From Campylobacterales bacterium (lineage in GTDB: Bacteria > Campylobacterota > Campylobacteria > Campylobacterales > Sulfurospirillaceae): 51,130 nucleotides of DNA. The notes beneath the pieces were generated by a model. That model saw nothing but the letters and a program-made list of their open reading frames with translations, was not told where the DNA came from and ran no database searches. The stretch covers positions 1 to 51,130 of the forward strand of contig JAFGFU010000034.1 in assembly GCA_016930915.1 (NCBI GenBank), in the 5' to 3' direction. Positions 1 to 11,869 of this stretch are shown in pieces. The position numbers and the translations under genes are program-made. How positions within the stretch are numbered: position 1 is the stretch's first letter; each line of letters begins with the position of its first letter.

Positions 1-87
1 GGGAAAAAAAAGGGAAAAAAAAGGGAAAAAAAAGGGAAAAAAAAGGGAAAAAAAAGGGAAAAAAAAGGGAAAAAAAAGGGAAAAAAA
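1..87. repeat. 11-bp tandem repeat of GGG plus eight A
   Basis: Eight head-to-tail copies of GGG followed by A-runs begin at 1, 12, 23, 34, 45, 56, 67 and 78. The period is exactly 11 and the last copy has seven A. The array runs off the left edge, so its real length is unknown. It abuts the rpsO terminator; read on the minus strand each unit is CCC plus a T-run. A-tracts spaced by about one helical turn are known to bend DNA. An assembly or sequencing artefact at a contig end cannot be excluded. Confidence 0.9.
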
Positions 88-109
88 GAAGGAGAAAAAC
101 TCTCCTTCT
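81..109 (-). terminator. Rho-independent terminator of rpsO
   Basis: Bases 87-94 (AGAAGGAG) pair with 102-109 (CTCCTTCT) around a 7-base loop. On the minus strand the hairpin is followed by a T-run (complement of 81-86), which then passes into the T-rich tandem repeat. It sits 14 bases beyond the rpsO stop codon. Confidence 0.85.
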
Positions 110-122
110 AAGAAAGCTCTGA

Positions 123-401
123 CTATTTTTTATTATCTCTAATAGAAAGCTCTTTAATAATTTTGCTGTATGTTGCAAAATCTTTACGTTTAAGATATGT
201 CATCAATCGTTTACGTTGACCAACGAGTTTAAGAAGTCCTAATCTTGATGAATGATCTTTTTTATTGATCTTAAGATGTTCTGTTAAATCTACAATTCTT
301 TTAGAAAGAAGTGCGATTTGTACCTCTGGAGAACCGGTGTCTCCCTCTTTTCTGCCAAACTGACTAACAATTACTTGTTTTTCCGCCGAACCTAAAGCCA
401 T
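123..401 (-). CDS. rpsO: 30S ribosomal protein S15
   Basis: S15 is a primary 16S rRNA-binding protein of the small subunit platform. The 92-residue product is close to the usual 89 and contains the family core GDTGSPEVQIALLS (residues 21-34), then the LTEHLK and DHSSRLGLL segments that contact helix h22. A strong AGGAGGT ribosome site lies just before the ATG at 401. The gene is transcribed alone, away from the Rrf2-flhA unit, and ends in a clear hairpin terminator. The rpsO-rrf2-flhA order is the one I recall from Campylobacter. Confidence 0.97.
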   Translation of the reverse strand: MALGSAEKQVIVSQFGRKEGDTGSPEVQIALLSKRIVDLTEHLKINKKDHSSRLGLLKLVGQRKRLMTYLKRKDFATYSKIIKELSIRDNKK

Positions 402-451
402 AATGACCTCCTGATTGGTATTAAATTTACTTTAAAAAATTAAAGCTTGAA

Positions 452-457
452 ATTTTA
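452..457 (-). promoter_or_regulatory. Probable -10 box of rpsO
   Basis: On the minus strand this reads TAAAAT, preceded by a T-rich stretch ending TTTTTTCGC. That resembles the Campylobacterota sigma-70 pattern, which relies on T-rich DNA rather than a -35 box. It lies about 50 bases before the rpsO start. No experimental support. Confidence 0.45.
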
Positions 458-538
458 GCGAAAAAAATCAAAATTGTCTACATGCTTTTTTTAGTCGTAG
501 AATTTTAGAAATTAAAGTAAAATATAACGTTTATTTAG

Positions 539-544
539 TACAAT
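539..544 (+). promoter_or_regulatory. Probable -10 box of the rrf2-flhA unit
   Basis: TACAAT preceded by TTTAG, about 44 bases before the Rrf2 start codon. The spacing suits a short leader. Rrf2 proteins often regulate their own promoter, so an operator may overlap this region, but I could not identify a clear palindrome. Confidence 0.5.
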
Positions 545-587
545 ATTTATCTTATTTTATATGCGATTTAATTTTTAGGAAAAACAA

Positions 588-992
588 ATGCTCTTAACTA
601 AAGCTAGCGAATATGCGCTTTTATCATTAATTATCATTGCACAAAAAAATGCACCTCAAGATGTCGATACACTTTCAACGCAACTTGGACTTTCCAAAAG
701 TTTTTTAGCTAAAATTCTTCAATCCCTTGCCAAAGGAGAAATCCTCTCCTCCTTTAAAGGAGCCCATGGTGGATTTATGCTAACCAAAAAACCTGAAGAA
801 ATCACTCTAAAGATGGTTGTTGAGTGTGCTGAAAAAAAACAAACAATGGTTTTTGAATGCGCTCCCTCGACGCAAAAGTGTCCTGGTGGTAAAGGAGATC
901 ACTGTCGTGTGTGGCCAATTTTAAACAAACTGCAATTAAAAATTGATATGTTTTTAGATACCATGACACTTAAAGATATTATCGAAAATTAA
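588..992 (+). CDS. Rrf2-family transcriptional regulator, Fe-S type
   Basis: A 134-residue winged-helix regulator of the Rrf2 family (IscR, NsrR, RirA relatives). The N-terminal helix-turn-helix spans roughly residues 1-60 (SEYALLSLI, then LGLSKSFLAKIL, then KGAHGGFML). Cysteines at 91, 98 and 106 fall where IscR and NsrR bind their iron-sulfur cluster; a fourth is at 80. The protein is therefore likely to sense iron-sulfur status, oxygen or NO, though the ligand is not shown. A good AGGA site precedes the ATG. Its stop codon overlaps the ribosome site of flhA, so the two are probably co-expressed. The target genes are unknown. Confidence 0.88.
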   Translation: MLLTKASEYALLSLIIIAQKNAPQDVDTLSTQLGLSKSFLAKILQSLAKGEILSSFKGAHGGFMLTKKPEEITLKMVVECAEKKQTMVFECAPSTQKCPGGKGDHCRVWPILNKLQLKIDMFLDTMTLKDIIEN

Positions 993-1001
993 GGGCATTG
1001 A

Positions 1002-3194
1002 TTGGCAAAAAATCAAAATTCGCTTCTTGCTAGAGTTATTCCTTATTTAGAACCTTTAGTTAAAGCAAAAGATCTTACCGTTGTTGTTTTTATCGTCTCT
1101 ATTTTAGCGATTATTATTGTTCCACTTCCTAGTGCTATACTCGATTTTTTTCTGGTTATTTCGCTTTCTGTTTCTGTACTTATTATTTTAATTTCTTTGT
1201 ACATCCCTAAACCGACTGATTTAACGACATTTCCAACACTGATTCTAATTATTACCCTTTTTAGACTTTCATTAAACATTTCTACCACTCGTATGATTTT
1301 AACCAATGGTCACGAAGGTCCTGATGCCGTCAGTGAGATTATCTCTAGTTTTGGGCAATTTGTTGTGGGTGGTAATTATGTTATTGGTATTGTGGTCTTT
1401 TCTATTCTTGTATTAATTAATTTTATGGTGATTACCAAAGGTTCTACACGGGTTGCGGAAGTTGCAGCGCGTTTTACACTTGATGCAATGCCTGGAAAAC
1501 AAATGGCAATTGATGCTGACTTAAATGCAGGGCTTATTGATGAAAAAACCGCACGAAAAAGGCGTGAAGATATTATTCAAGAGGCAAACTTTTATGGAGC
1601 CATGGATGGTTCGAGTAAGTTTGTTAAAGGAGATGCTGTTGCGGGTATTATTATTACCATTATTAACATCATTGGTGGCTTTCTTATTGGTGCATTTCAG
1701 CACGATTTAGATTTAGGTGTCAGTGCTCAAACCTATACTATTTTAACCATTGGCGATGGTCTTGTTTCACAGCTTCCTGCACTGATTAGCTCCACGGCGA
1801 CTGGTATTATTATTACACGGGCAAACAAAGCGGATGATCAAAGTTTCACCGATGGTGCTGTTGATCAACTTTTTGGAGAATACAAAACCCTCTTAATTGT
1901 AGGATTTATTTTAGTCATGTTTGCTCTCGTACCAGGTTTGCCAACCCTTTCTTTAGGCTTTGTAGGATTGCTCTTTTTAGGCTTAGGATATCTTGGAAAA
2001 CAAACGGCTGAAGGGCATTTTTCATTTCAAAAATTCTTTTCACAAACACCTGCTGCTATGCAAAAAGCAAAACAAGAAGCAGATACAAAAGCGCAAAGCG
2101 CACAAGCACAAAAAAAGAGCCCTGAAGAGCTACGCAAAGAAGAAGAAACAACCCTTAATGATATTTTAAAGCTCGAAATTTTAGAGCTTGATTTAGGCTA
2201 CCAGCTCATTAAACTTGCTGATCCTGCGCAAGGGGGTGATTTACTCGATCGTGTTAAAAGCATGCGTCGCAAAATTGCCTCAGATTTTGGTTATCTTATT
2301 CCTCAAGTTCGTATTCGTGACAATTTACACTTAAGTCCTAACCATTACCAACTTTTGCTTAAGGGCATTGAAATTGGTAGCGGTGAAATTTACCCTGACA
2401 AATTTATGGCTATGGACAGTGGACTCACCATTGATAAAGTACAAGGCATTCCAACCAAAGAGCCTGCATTTGGGCTTGATGCGATTTGGATTGAATCAAG
2501 TGCCAAAGAAGATGCCATTATTAAAGGCTACACAACCGTAGACCCTGCTACAGTTATTTCAACCCATTTAAGTGAACTGATTAAGCAGTATGCCGAAGAA
2601 CTTCTCACCCGCCAAGAAGTCCAAAGCCTTGTGGATAAACTCCAAAAAGATTATCCTGTCGTGGTTACAGATTGTCTTAAAGTTGCCAATATTGGCTTAA
2701 TTCAAAAAGTACTTAAAGCGCTTTTACATGAAAAAATACCCATTAAAGACCTTTTAACGATTGTGGAGACGATTAGTGACGTGGCAGAAGTCACCAAAAA
2801 CGTTACGATTATTGTAGAGCAAGTTCGTGCAAAACTCTCTCGTGTCATCACGAAACAATACAAAGATGAAAATGGCATTTTAAAACTGCTCACATTCAAT
2901 GCCGCAACCGAGCAAAAATTACTTGATGCCTTAAGAGAACGCGATGGTATACGAGATTTAATTTTAAACATTGGACAAATTAATACACTGGTTAAAGCAT
3001 GCAGTGATGAAGCCACAAAGCTTCTTCATAAAGGCATTGCTCCTGTCGTTATTATTGTTGATCCACTACTACGTAAGTCACTCTCAGATATTTTTGAGAA
3101 ATTTGGCCTTGATATTGTGGTGCTTTCTCACGCAGAAATTGATTCTAGCTCAAAATTTGAAGTGATGGGCTCCATCGAAATCGACAAACTCTAA
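1002..3194 (+). CDS. flhA: Flagellar export gate protein FlhA
   Basis: FlhA is the large membrane subunit of the flagellar type III export gate; its cytoplasmic domain docks chaperone-substrate complexes. The 730-residue product has about eight hydrophobic segments in residues 20-330, the FHIPEP-family signature around 163-177 (MPGKQMAIDADLNAG), a charged linker near 350-385 and a long soluble C-terminal domain. The start is a TTG at 1002: the upstream Rrf2 stop and AAGGG ribosome site lie at 990-995 and no suitable ATG is near. In this group FlhA is also needed for the RpoN-dependent flagellar gene cascade, which gives the Rrf2 linkage possible meaning. Confidence 0.97.
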   Translation: MAKNQNSLLARVIPYLEPLVKAKDLTVVVFIVSILAIIIVPLPSAILDFFLVISLSVSVLIILISLYIPKPTDLTTFPTLILIITLFRLSLNISTTRMILTNGHEGPDAVSEIISSFGQFVVGGNYVIGIVVFSILVLINFMVITKGSTRVAEVAARFTLDAMPGKQMAIDADLNAGLIDEKTARKRREDIIQEANFYGAMDGSSKFVKGDAVAGIIITIINIIGGFLIGAFQHDLDLGVSAQTYTILTIGDGLVSQLPALISSTATGIIITRANKADDQSFTDGAVDQLFGEYKTLLIVGFILVMFALVPGLPTLSLGFVGLLFLGLGYLGKQTAEGHFSFQKFFSQTPAAMQKAKQEADTKAQSAQAQKKSPEELRKEEETTLNDILKLEILELDLGYQLIKLADPAQGGDLLDRVKSMRRKIASDFGYLIPQVRIRDNLHLSPNHYQLLLKGIEIGSGEIYPDKFMAMDSGLTIDKVQGIPTKEPAFGLDAIWIESSAKEDAIIKGYTTVDPATVISTHLSELIKQYAEELLTRQEVQSLVDKLQKDYPVVVTDCLKVANIGLIQKVLKALLHEKIPIKDLLTIVETISDVAEVTKNVTIIVEQVRAKLSRVITKQYKDENGILKLLTFNAATEQKLLDALRERDGIRDLILNIGQINTLVKACSDEATKLLHKGIAPVVIIVDPLLRKSLSDIFEKFGLDIVVLSHAEIDSSSKFEVMGSIEIDKL

Positions 3195-3222
3195 CGTATT
3201 AAATTATGCATTAAGGAATTTC

Positions 3223-4248
3223 ATGAACTACAAAATACACCACCTCTCACATACTGATTTGGATGGCTATGGCTGTCAGATGGTGAGTGCCCATTTTTTT
3301 GATTCGATCAGTTTTTATAACTCCAACTATGGTAAAGAAATTAACGAATGTTTCAATCAAATCTTAGCCGATATTCAAACATCCACTTTAGAAAAACACG
3401 TGATTTTAATTACGGATTTAAATTTAACGATGGAGCAAGCTACAGAGTTTCAAGCTAAAGTCAATATCTGTGATAAAGAGATTATGCTACTTCTCTTAGA
3501 CCATCACAAAACAGGTGAAGAGTGTGCCAATACGTATGAATGGTACTTTTTAGATTCGAGTCGCTGTGCCACGAAAATTACCTATGACTTTTTCAGTGCC
3601 CTCTATGGTGAGAATGAGGCACTTGCACACTTTGTTAATGTGGTTAATGCTGTAGATATCTGGCTTGAAAATGACCCTCACTTTGAATTAGGAAAAGTCT
3701 GTATGGGATTGGTCAGTGGGGCTAAAGAAGTCAATAAAATCATGTTTCCTCGTGAAAATACAGCCTATATTTTTTCACTTCTTTCTCAAGCACAAAACTT
3801 TTTTACATGTAAAGATGCACATATTGCTTTAGACGATGCCATTCATGGAATTAAAAAAACGTATTTTAAAAACACAGACAATAATACACTCAGTAATCTT
3901 ATCTCGACTTACAACGTTATGTTACTGACACGTAACAAAGAAAGAATGCAAATTAACTATAAAGAGTATAAAGGTATTCTTACGTACAACATTGGCAACG
4001 TTTCTGTCATTGGCAATGACTTCCTAAGCGCTAACCCTGATTTTGATTTTTTTATGGATGTCACCTCTAAAAAGACCATTAGTTTACGCTCTAGTGGTAA
4101 AGTAGATGTCAGTAAAATTGCTGCACAAATTGCCAATGGTGGAGGACACCATAATGCAAGTGGAGGTCTTCTCAGCAACTTCAAAGACGCTTTTATTTAT
4201 GATAGCATCAAATCTCAAGTGATGAATATCATCGCTAACAAAGGATAA
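3223..4248 (+). CDS. DHH/DHHA1-family phosphoesterase
   Basis: A 341-residue protein with the DHH phosphoesterase layout: SHTDLDGYG (9-17) and DHH (93-95) supply metal-binding residues, and GGGHHNASGG (306-315) is the DHHA1 substrate motif. Relatives include nano-RNases, oligoribonucleases and cyclic-dinucleotide phosphodiesterases. It lacks the extra domains of RecJ or GdpP, so a small cytoplasmic phosphodiesterase acting on short RNA or nucleotides is most likely; the substrate cannot be read from sequence. An AAGGA site precedes the ATG. It follows flhA by 28 bases and the next gene by 3, suggesting one transcript. A copy of the TTACATGTAA word lies at 3803. Confidence 0.88.
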   Translation: MNYKIHHLSHTDLDGYGCQMVSAHFFDSISFYNSNYGKEINECFNQILADIQTSTLEKHVILITDLNLTMEQATEFQAKVNICDKEIMLLLLDHHKTGEECANTYEWYFLDSSRCATKITYDFFSALYGENEALAHFVNVVNAVDIWLENDPHFELGKVCMGLVSGAKEVNKIMFPRENTAYIFSLLSQAQNFFTCKDAHIALDDAIHGIKKTYFKNTDNNTLSNLISTYNVMLLTRNKERMQINYKEYKGILTYNIGNVSVIGNDFLSANPDFDFFMDVTSKKTISLRSSGKVDVSKIAAQIANGGGHHNASGGLLSNFKDAFIYDSIKSQVMNIIANKG

Positions 4249-4251
4249 ATA

Positions 4252-4518
4252 ATGGATACAAAACAACTTGAAAAAGAACTTCAAAATGCTAAAGATGAAA
4301 TTGAAGAAATGGCGATGCAACTAGCTGACATGCTGGGTGCTGCACTCTATTTTGCGGGTGTAAAGCAAGAGGATTTGCCAAAAGCGATTGATGTGTATGT
4401 TAATAGTTTAGATGAAGTCTTTGAAGATGAGGATGAAGAGAGTGAAATGGGTTTTGAAGAAGTCATTGAAGTGATTAATTTCATGAAAACCAAACACCCT
4501 AAACTCTTCCAAAAATAA
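4252..4518 (+). CDS. Small acidic hypothetical protein
   Basis: An 88-residue, strongly acidic protein that I do not recognise. The first 25 residues (KELQNAKDEIEEMAMQLADM) look like an amphipathic or coiled-coil helix. Residues 55-65 are a run of acidic residues (EVFEDEDEESE). There is no signal peptide or membrane segment. It starts 3 bases after the DHH phosphoesterase stop, so it is almost certainly co-translated with it, and a terminator follows at once. A partner or regulator of the phosphoesterase is possible but unproven. Confidence 0.75.
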   Translation: MDTKQLEKELQNAKDEIEEMAMQLADMLGAALYFAGVKQEDLPKAIDVYVNSLDEVFEDEDEESEMGFEEVIEVINFMKTKHPKLFQK

Positions 4519-4527
4519 CATTTCAAG

Positions 4528-4549
4528 AAGAAGGGGGTTACCCCTTTTT
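4528..4549 (+). terminator. Rho-independent terminator after the flhA-DHH unit
   Basis: The segment AAGAAGGGG pairs with CCCCTTTTT around the loop GTTA (4537-4540) and ends in a T-run. It overlaps the last codons of cmoA on the opposite strand. The T-run is only on the plus side, so it mainly serves the plus-strand unit. Confidence 0.75.
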
Positions 4550-5242
4550 CGCTATAAATGTCGCAAAATTCCCCCACTTAAAAACAGTTTCAATCGTTGT
4601 AAAACCAACACTTCTAAGCAGGGCTTTATTCTCTTCTTCGGTGTAAGGAATCAACACGTTCTCTAGGGCTTCCCTTTTTTGCGCAATCTCAAAATCACTA
4701 TACCCTTGTGTGCGTTTAAAGGCATAATATAAATCAATCATCTCTTTATTGAGTACCTTATCGTCAAAAACAATTTTTTCACTGAAAATAAAGAGTCCAT
4801 CGGGGTTTAGAGCATCATAGATTTTACGCACAAAATCGCCCCGTTGCAGAGGACGAATAAATTGAAGCATATAATTGGCAATAATCACATCTTGATGCAC
4901 TAAATCAACCTGTGTAATGTCTGCTTCTTGAAGCTCTATTTTTGCCCCATACGCATGCACTTTTTGCCGTGCAATGCGCAACATCGCCTCAGCATTATCA
5001 ATGCCTAAGAGATGATAGCTTTTATTCATTTTATGCAGGGCTAGAAGTGTATTTGCGGTGGAGCAGCCAAGATCTACCACATGCGCATGCTCTTTTACAT
5101 GTAAACAGATTATCTTACATGTAAGTTCTAAAACTTCTTTGTAAAAAGGGATAGAACGCTCTAGCATATCATCAAAAACGATGGCAACGTCTTCATCAAA
5201 TTCAAACTGTTTGGTAATGGGTTTAGTAAATACTTTATCCAT
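4538..5242 (-). CDS. cmoA: Carboxy-SAM synthase CmoA
   Basis: CmoA converts SAM plus prephenate to carboxy-SAM, used by CmoB to make cmo5U34 in tRNA wobble positions. The 234-residue product has the class I methyltransferase fold with VVDLGCSTANTL (55-66) as SAM motif I, IDNAEAM (81-87) and NYMLQFI further on, all typical of CmoA. I chose the ATG at 5242 rather than one 24 bases upstream because it overlaps the ribF stop codon (ATGGATAA), a normal coupling. Two TTACATGTAA words lie 20 bases apart inside the gene (5095 and 5115). cmoB is not in this window. Confidence 0.9.
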   Translation of the reverse strand: MDKVFTKPITKQFEFDEDVAIVFDDMLERSIPFYKEVLELTCKIICLHVKEHAHVVDLGCSTANTLLALHKMNKSYHLLGIDNAEAMLRIARQKVHAYGAKIELQEADITQVDLVHQDVIIANYMLQFIRPLQRGDFVRKIYDALNPDGLFIFSEKIVFDDKVLNKEMIDLYYAFKRTQGYSDFEIAQKREALENVLIPYTEEENKALLRSVGFTTIETVFKWGNFATFIAKKG

Positions 5243-6075
5243 GAGAGTTCTTTTTCGTAAAATCACCTAAATAAAAATAACATGTTTTTAAAAGCTTTTT
5301 TGCATTCTCTCTATCACATACAATTTGTGCCTTAAGGTCGCTGAGGGCATTAAATTTTTGATTTTCACGTAAAAAAGCAACAAAGAAAAGTTCCACAGGT
5401 GTTGTGACGTCCAAAATATCTTCCCCGATAATATGCGTCTCAACAGAAAACATTCCATCCGTACTGTGCCTTGTTCCAATGAATGAAACCGAATCATATA
5501 CGTTTTGCCCAATGCGTGAACGTGTGGCATACACCCCTTCATGCGGAATTAAATAATCTGAAATTTTTAAGTTTAAGGTCGGAACCAACTCTTTTTTTCC
5601 AATCCCTTGCCCGCTGACAATACTCCCTGTTATAGCGTATTCTCGACCTAAAAAACGGTTTGCCTCTTCAATCCTTCCCTCAATCAAATACGTTCGAATG
5701 AGACTTGAATGAATGGAAATCCCCTGATACATAAACTCTTCAACAACTTCAACTTCGCCATCAAATAATTTTTGCAAATCATAGGCATTACACGCACGGT
5801 GTTTTCCAAAGAAGAAGTCATACCCTACAACAATTTTCTTCAAGTTCACAAACTCTTTTTGAAGCAAGGCAATAAACTCTGCCCCACTTAAATGCTTTAC
5901 TTTTAAAAAATGCAAAAACATACAAGGACATCCTGCGTATTCGCTACGCTTAATCCCTGGTGTCAAGTTGGCTTCATCCTTGTCAATGACACATAACGCC
6001 CCATGAACGCCAAGCCTATTAATAAGCTGACGGTGTCCTACATGAATGCCATCAAAACTGCCAATGGCTAAGGTA

Positions 6076-9482
<3,407 letters not shown>

Positions 9483-9493
<11 letters not shown>

Positions 9494-10100
9494 CTTTTTT
9501 TACTTCCTCAGCCTTTGTATCACACGCTTCGACCTCTTGGGCATTGTTTTCATTCTCAGGTGTGCTAACTTCACCATCACCGCAAGGCTCAGCCATCTTC
9601 TGGCTTACCTCTTCTTGCGTTTCCAAAGAAGTATAAAGCTCCAATGCCCCTTTGGTGGCTGAGGAAACTTCATTGTAACTTCCATCACGAATGTGTCGCC
9701 AAATATCACGTTTGACAAGGCTTAAAACATAACGTCTATCGCCACCAACAACTCGTCCTAATTCATTGCCTCCACACTCATGGCAAATAAAAAAAGTGAG
9801 TTTATTCTGCAAATTTTCCTCAGAACGACAATTTTCATCATCGACCATGAGCATAGCCTGACATTTAGGGCAATAGCACCACAGCCCTATTACTTCACCT
9901 TTTTTATATTTCCAGCGCCATAAAACTTTAAATAAAATCATTTCACGAAATTTATAATATTTAGGTTGCATCAAATAACGCACAACAAAAGGAGAAGCAA
10001 TCAAAATTACAACAATTGCCACAGCACCGCTATTGACAATCCACTGAGGAATGTTATAGAGCGCACTTATGCGACTTAAAAGGTCTATTATTTTTTCCAA
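9483..10100 (-). CDS. Membrane-anchored zinc-ribbon protein, function unknown
   Basis: A 205-residue protein that I do not recognise. Residues 23-43 form one membrane helix. Next comes a zinc-ribbon-like pair of knuckles, CYCPKCQAML (about 75-84) and CHECGG (about 105-110). The C-terminal 50 residues are acidic and low in complexity (AEPCGDGEVSTPENE and onward). It starts with TTG; no better start is near. It sits between folP (9-base gap) and the permease (overlap), so it is co-expressed with both. The ribbon should face the cytoplasm if the positively charged flank (RYLMQPKYYKFR) stays inside. Confidence 0.75.
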
Positions 10101-10109
10101 AAGAGAATC

Positions 10110-11252
10110 CTATACAGTATGATGAAGTGCACGTAAAACGCTTAAAGCTTGCACATGCGCTTTGACATCATGAACACGAAGAATGGTTGCTCCATGCTCG
10201 TATGCCTTTAAATGAAGAGCTAATGTTCCTGGTAAACGCTCAGAAATTGGCGTAGGAATAATTTTATCAATCATTGATTTACGGCTTGCCCCGACAAGTA
10301 AGGGATACCCAAAATGTAAAAAATGTTCATGGTGTTGAAGCAGTTGTAAATTTTGCTCCAATGTTTTTCCAAAGCCAATTCCTACATCTAAAATAATATT
10401 TTCAATCCCAAAACGTTTTGCTTTTTCAATACGTTCCTCAAAAAAAGAATCTACGTCAAGCATCACATTATCGTAATGTGGCATCTCTTGCATTGATGAA
10501 GGTTCGCCTTGCATATGCATCAACACAACTGTGGCATGGTAACGTGCTACCACACGTGCCACATCATCGTTGGCAAGGGCTGTAATGTCATTGACAATGC
10601 TAAATCCCCTTGAAAGCGCATACTCTAAACACAAAGGAGAATAGCTATCGAGTGAAAATTTAGCTTTACATGTAAGATTGTTTTTAGCAATTAAATCCAC
10701 AATAGGCGCAATGCGAGAAAGCTCTTCCTCTTCACTCACCCCAAGACTTCCAGGACGACTCGAAACACCACCTAAATCAATAATGCCAGCCCCTGATTCT
10801 ATCATCTCTTCAATGTGCTTTAATGCCTTCTCACCGCTAAAACGACTTCCCTCGAAAAAACTATCTTCATTGGTATTAATGACACCCATCACTACAAAAT
10901 CATCTTTACATGTAAAAACAAATTCACTTAGTTTTTTTGCCAAGTCCTTAAGTCCAAAAGGTTGTATTTTTTCTTTTAAACTCAGCTCTTTAAGCTGTTT
11001 ATCATTTGCAATCAAAAGAGCATCTACCACTGGAGTTTTACATGTAATCGTCTCTTTTGGCACAGCTAAATCCGCACCAATAGAAAGAGCATCTTGTTTT
11101 AAAATATTAGCAGCAGGTGCTTTTAAATCTTTGATATACACAAAATTCACATGTGCCTTTTGCTTTAAAATCGAAATACCCTCTTTCGTAACACCTAAGG
11201 CATCAAACACTAAAGCCACATTTGTAGTTGATGAAAGTTTATAGCATTTCAT
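10110..11252 (-). CDS. folP: Dihydropteroate synthase, long Campylobacterota form
   Basis: FolP joins p-aminobenzoate to a pterin in folate synthesis and is the sulfonamide target. At 380 residues it is about 100 longer than the Escherichia coli enzyme: residues 1-118 are an extra N-terminal domain of unknown role. The TIM barrel follows, with VMGVINTNEDSFF (121-133, in place of the usual LTPDSFSDGG), DLGGVSSRPGS, GIGFGKTLEQN, LLVGASRKSMI and the closing RVHDV. Despite the altered first motif the other catalytic segments look intact. It overlaps holB by 4 bases. Three TTACATGTAA copies fall in this gene (10666, 10906, 11038), all read as TCK. Confidence 0.93.
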   Translation of the reverse strand: MKCYKLSSTTNVALVFDALGVTKEGISILKQKAHVNFVYIKDLKAPAANILKQDALSIGADLAVPKETITCKTPVVDALLIANDKQLKELSLKEKIQPFGLKDLAKKLSEFVFTCKDDFVVMGVINTNEDSFFEGSRFSGEKALKHIEEMIESGAGIIDLGGVSSRPGSLGVSEEEELSRIAPIVDLIAKNNLTCKAKFSLDSYSPLCLEYALSRGFSIVNDITALANDDVARVVARYHATVVLMHMQGEPSSMQEMPHYDNVMLDVDSFFEERIEKAKRFGIENIILDVGIGFGKTLEQNLQLLQHHEHFLHFGYPLLVGASRKSMIDKIIPTPISERLPGTLALHLKAYEHGATILRVHDVKAHVQALSVLRALHHTV

Positions 11253-11869
11253 TGGTATTTCCTAAGCATAATAGATAACAAAAGTGTTGTTAAAATCGTT
11301 TGTGCCCTAGCATTAAGCTCAACCAATTGCACTAATCTTTGAAACGCTTCTAGCTCTTTTTCACTAAAGCGCAGATGATGTTCATGAATCGCTTCATACA
11401 CAATAGCTTGAACCAACTCTTTTAAAACGCTTTTTTCACACGATTGATGTTTTTGTATAAAGGGATAAATATCACTTAAATCTAACTGCTTTAAATTAAG
11501 TCCTGAGTGTATCACCTCACGTTCAAATAAAAGCTCTTTTTGAACTAAACGAGATCGAATGGTAGGAAGTAACGCATTTTTAGAAGGGGCAACCACAATA
11601 AAAACAATGTGACGAGGAGGCTCTTCTAAAATTTTCAAAAGTGCATTTTGGGCTTCAACACGATACCCTTTTGCCACTAAAATCAAATATTTTTGTACGG
11701 ATTCTGCAATATATGCCTCGTTAATAACCTCTTTGGCATCTTCAAGTAAAAATTCATCTTTGACAAAAAAAAGATGACGCTCTTTGGCATACGTTTCTTC
11801 TAAACTCTCTTTGGCTTTCTCCACATTTTTTGAAATTAAAATATGGCTAAAAAGACCTTCATCACTCAT
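11249..11869 (-). CDS. holB: DNA polymerase III delta-prime-like subunit
   Basis: Delta-prime is part of the clamp loader. This 206-residue form is short, as is usual in the group: it keeps AQNALLKILEEPP and LPTIRSRL, the clamp-loader core, but has no Walker A site and only a short N-terminal part. I place the start at 11869, where the ATG overlaps the hobA stop codon (ATGAGTGA), rather than at an upstream ATG inside hobA. Neighbours hobA and folP match the Helicobacter order. It probably acts with HolA and DnaX encoded elsewhere. Confidence 0.88.
   Translation of the reverse strand: MSDEGLFSHILISKNVEKAKESLEETYAKERHLFFVKDEFLLEDAKEVINEAYIAESVQKYLILVAKGYRVEAQNALLKILEEPPRHIVFIVVAPSKNALLPTIRSRLVQKELLFEREVIHSGLNLKQLDLSDIYPFIQKHQSCEKSVLKELVQAIVYEAIHEHHLRFSEKELEAFQRLVQLVELNARAQTILTTLLLSIMLRKYQ

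Noticed and set aside
1-87. CRISPR-like or transposon end repeat
   Set aside because: The units are contiguous with no spacers and no inverted ends or transposase nearby.
10678-11244. Open frame of 188 codons on the plus strand
   Set aside because: Antisense to folP and rich in Ser and Lys, as expected from the complementary strand of a real gene.
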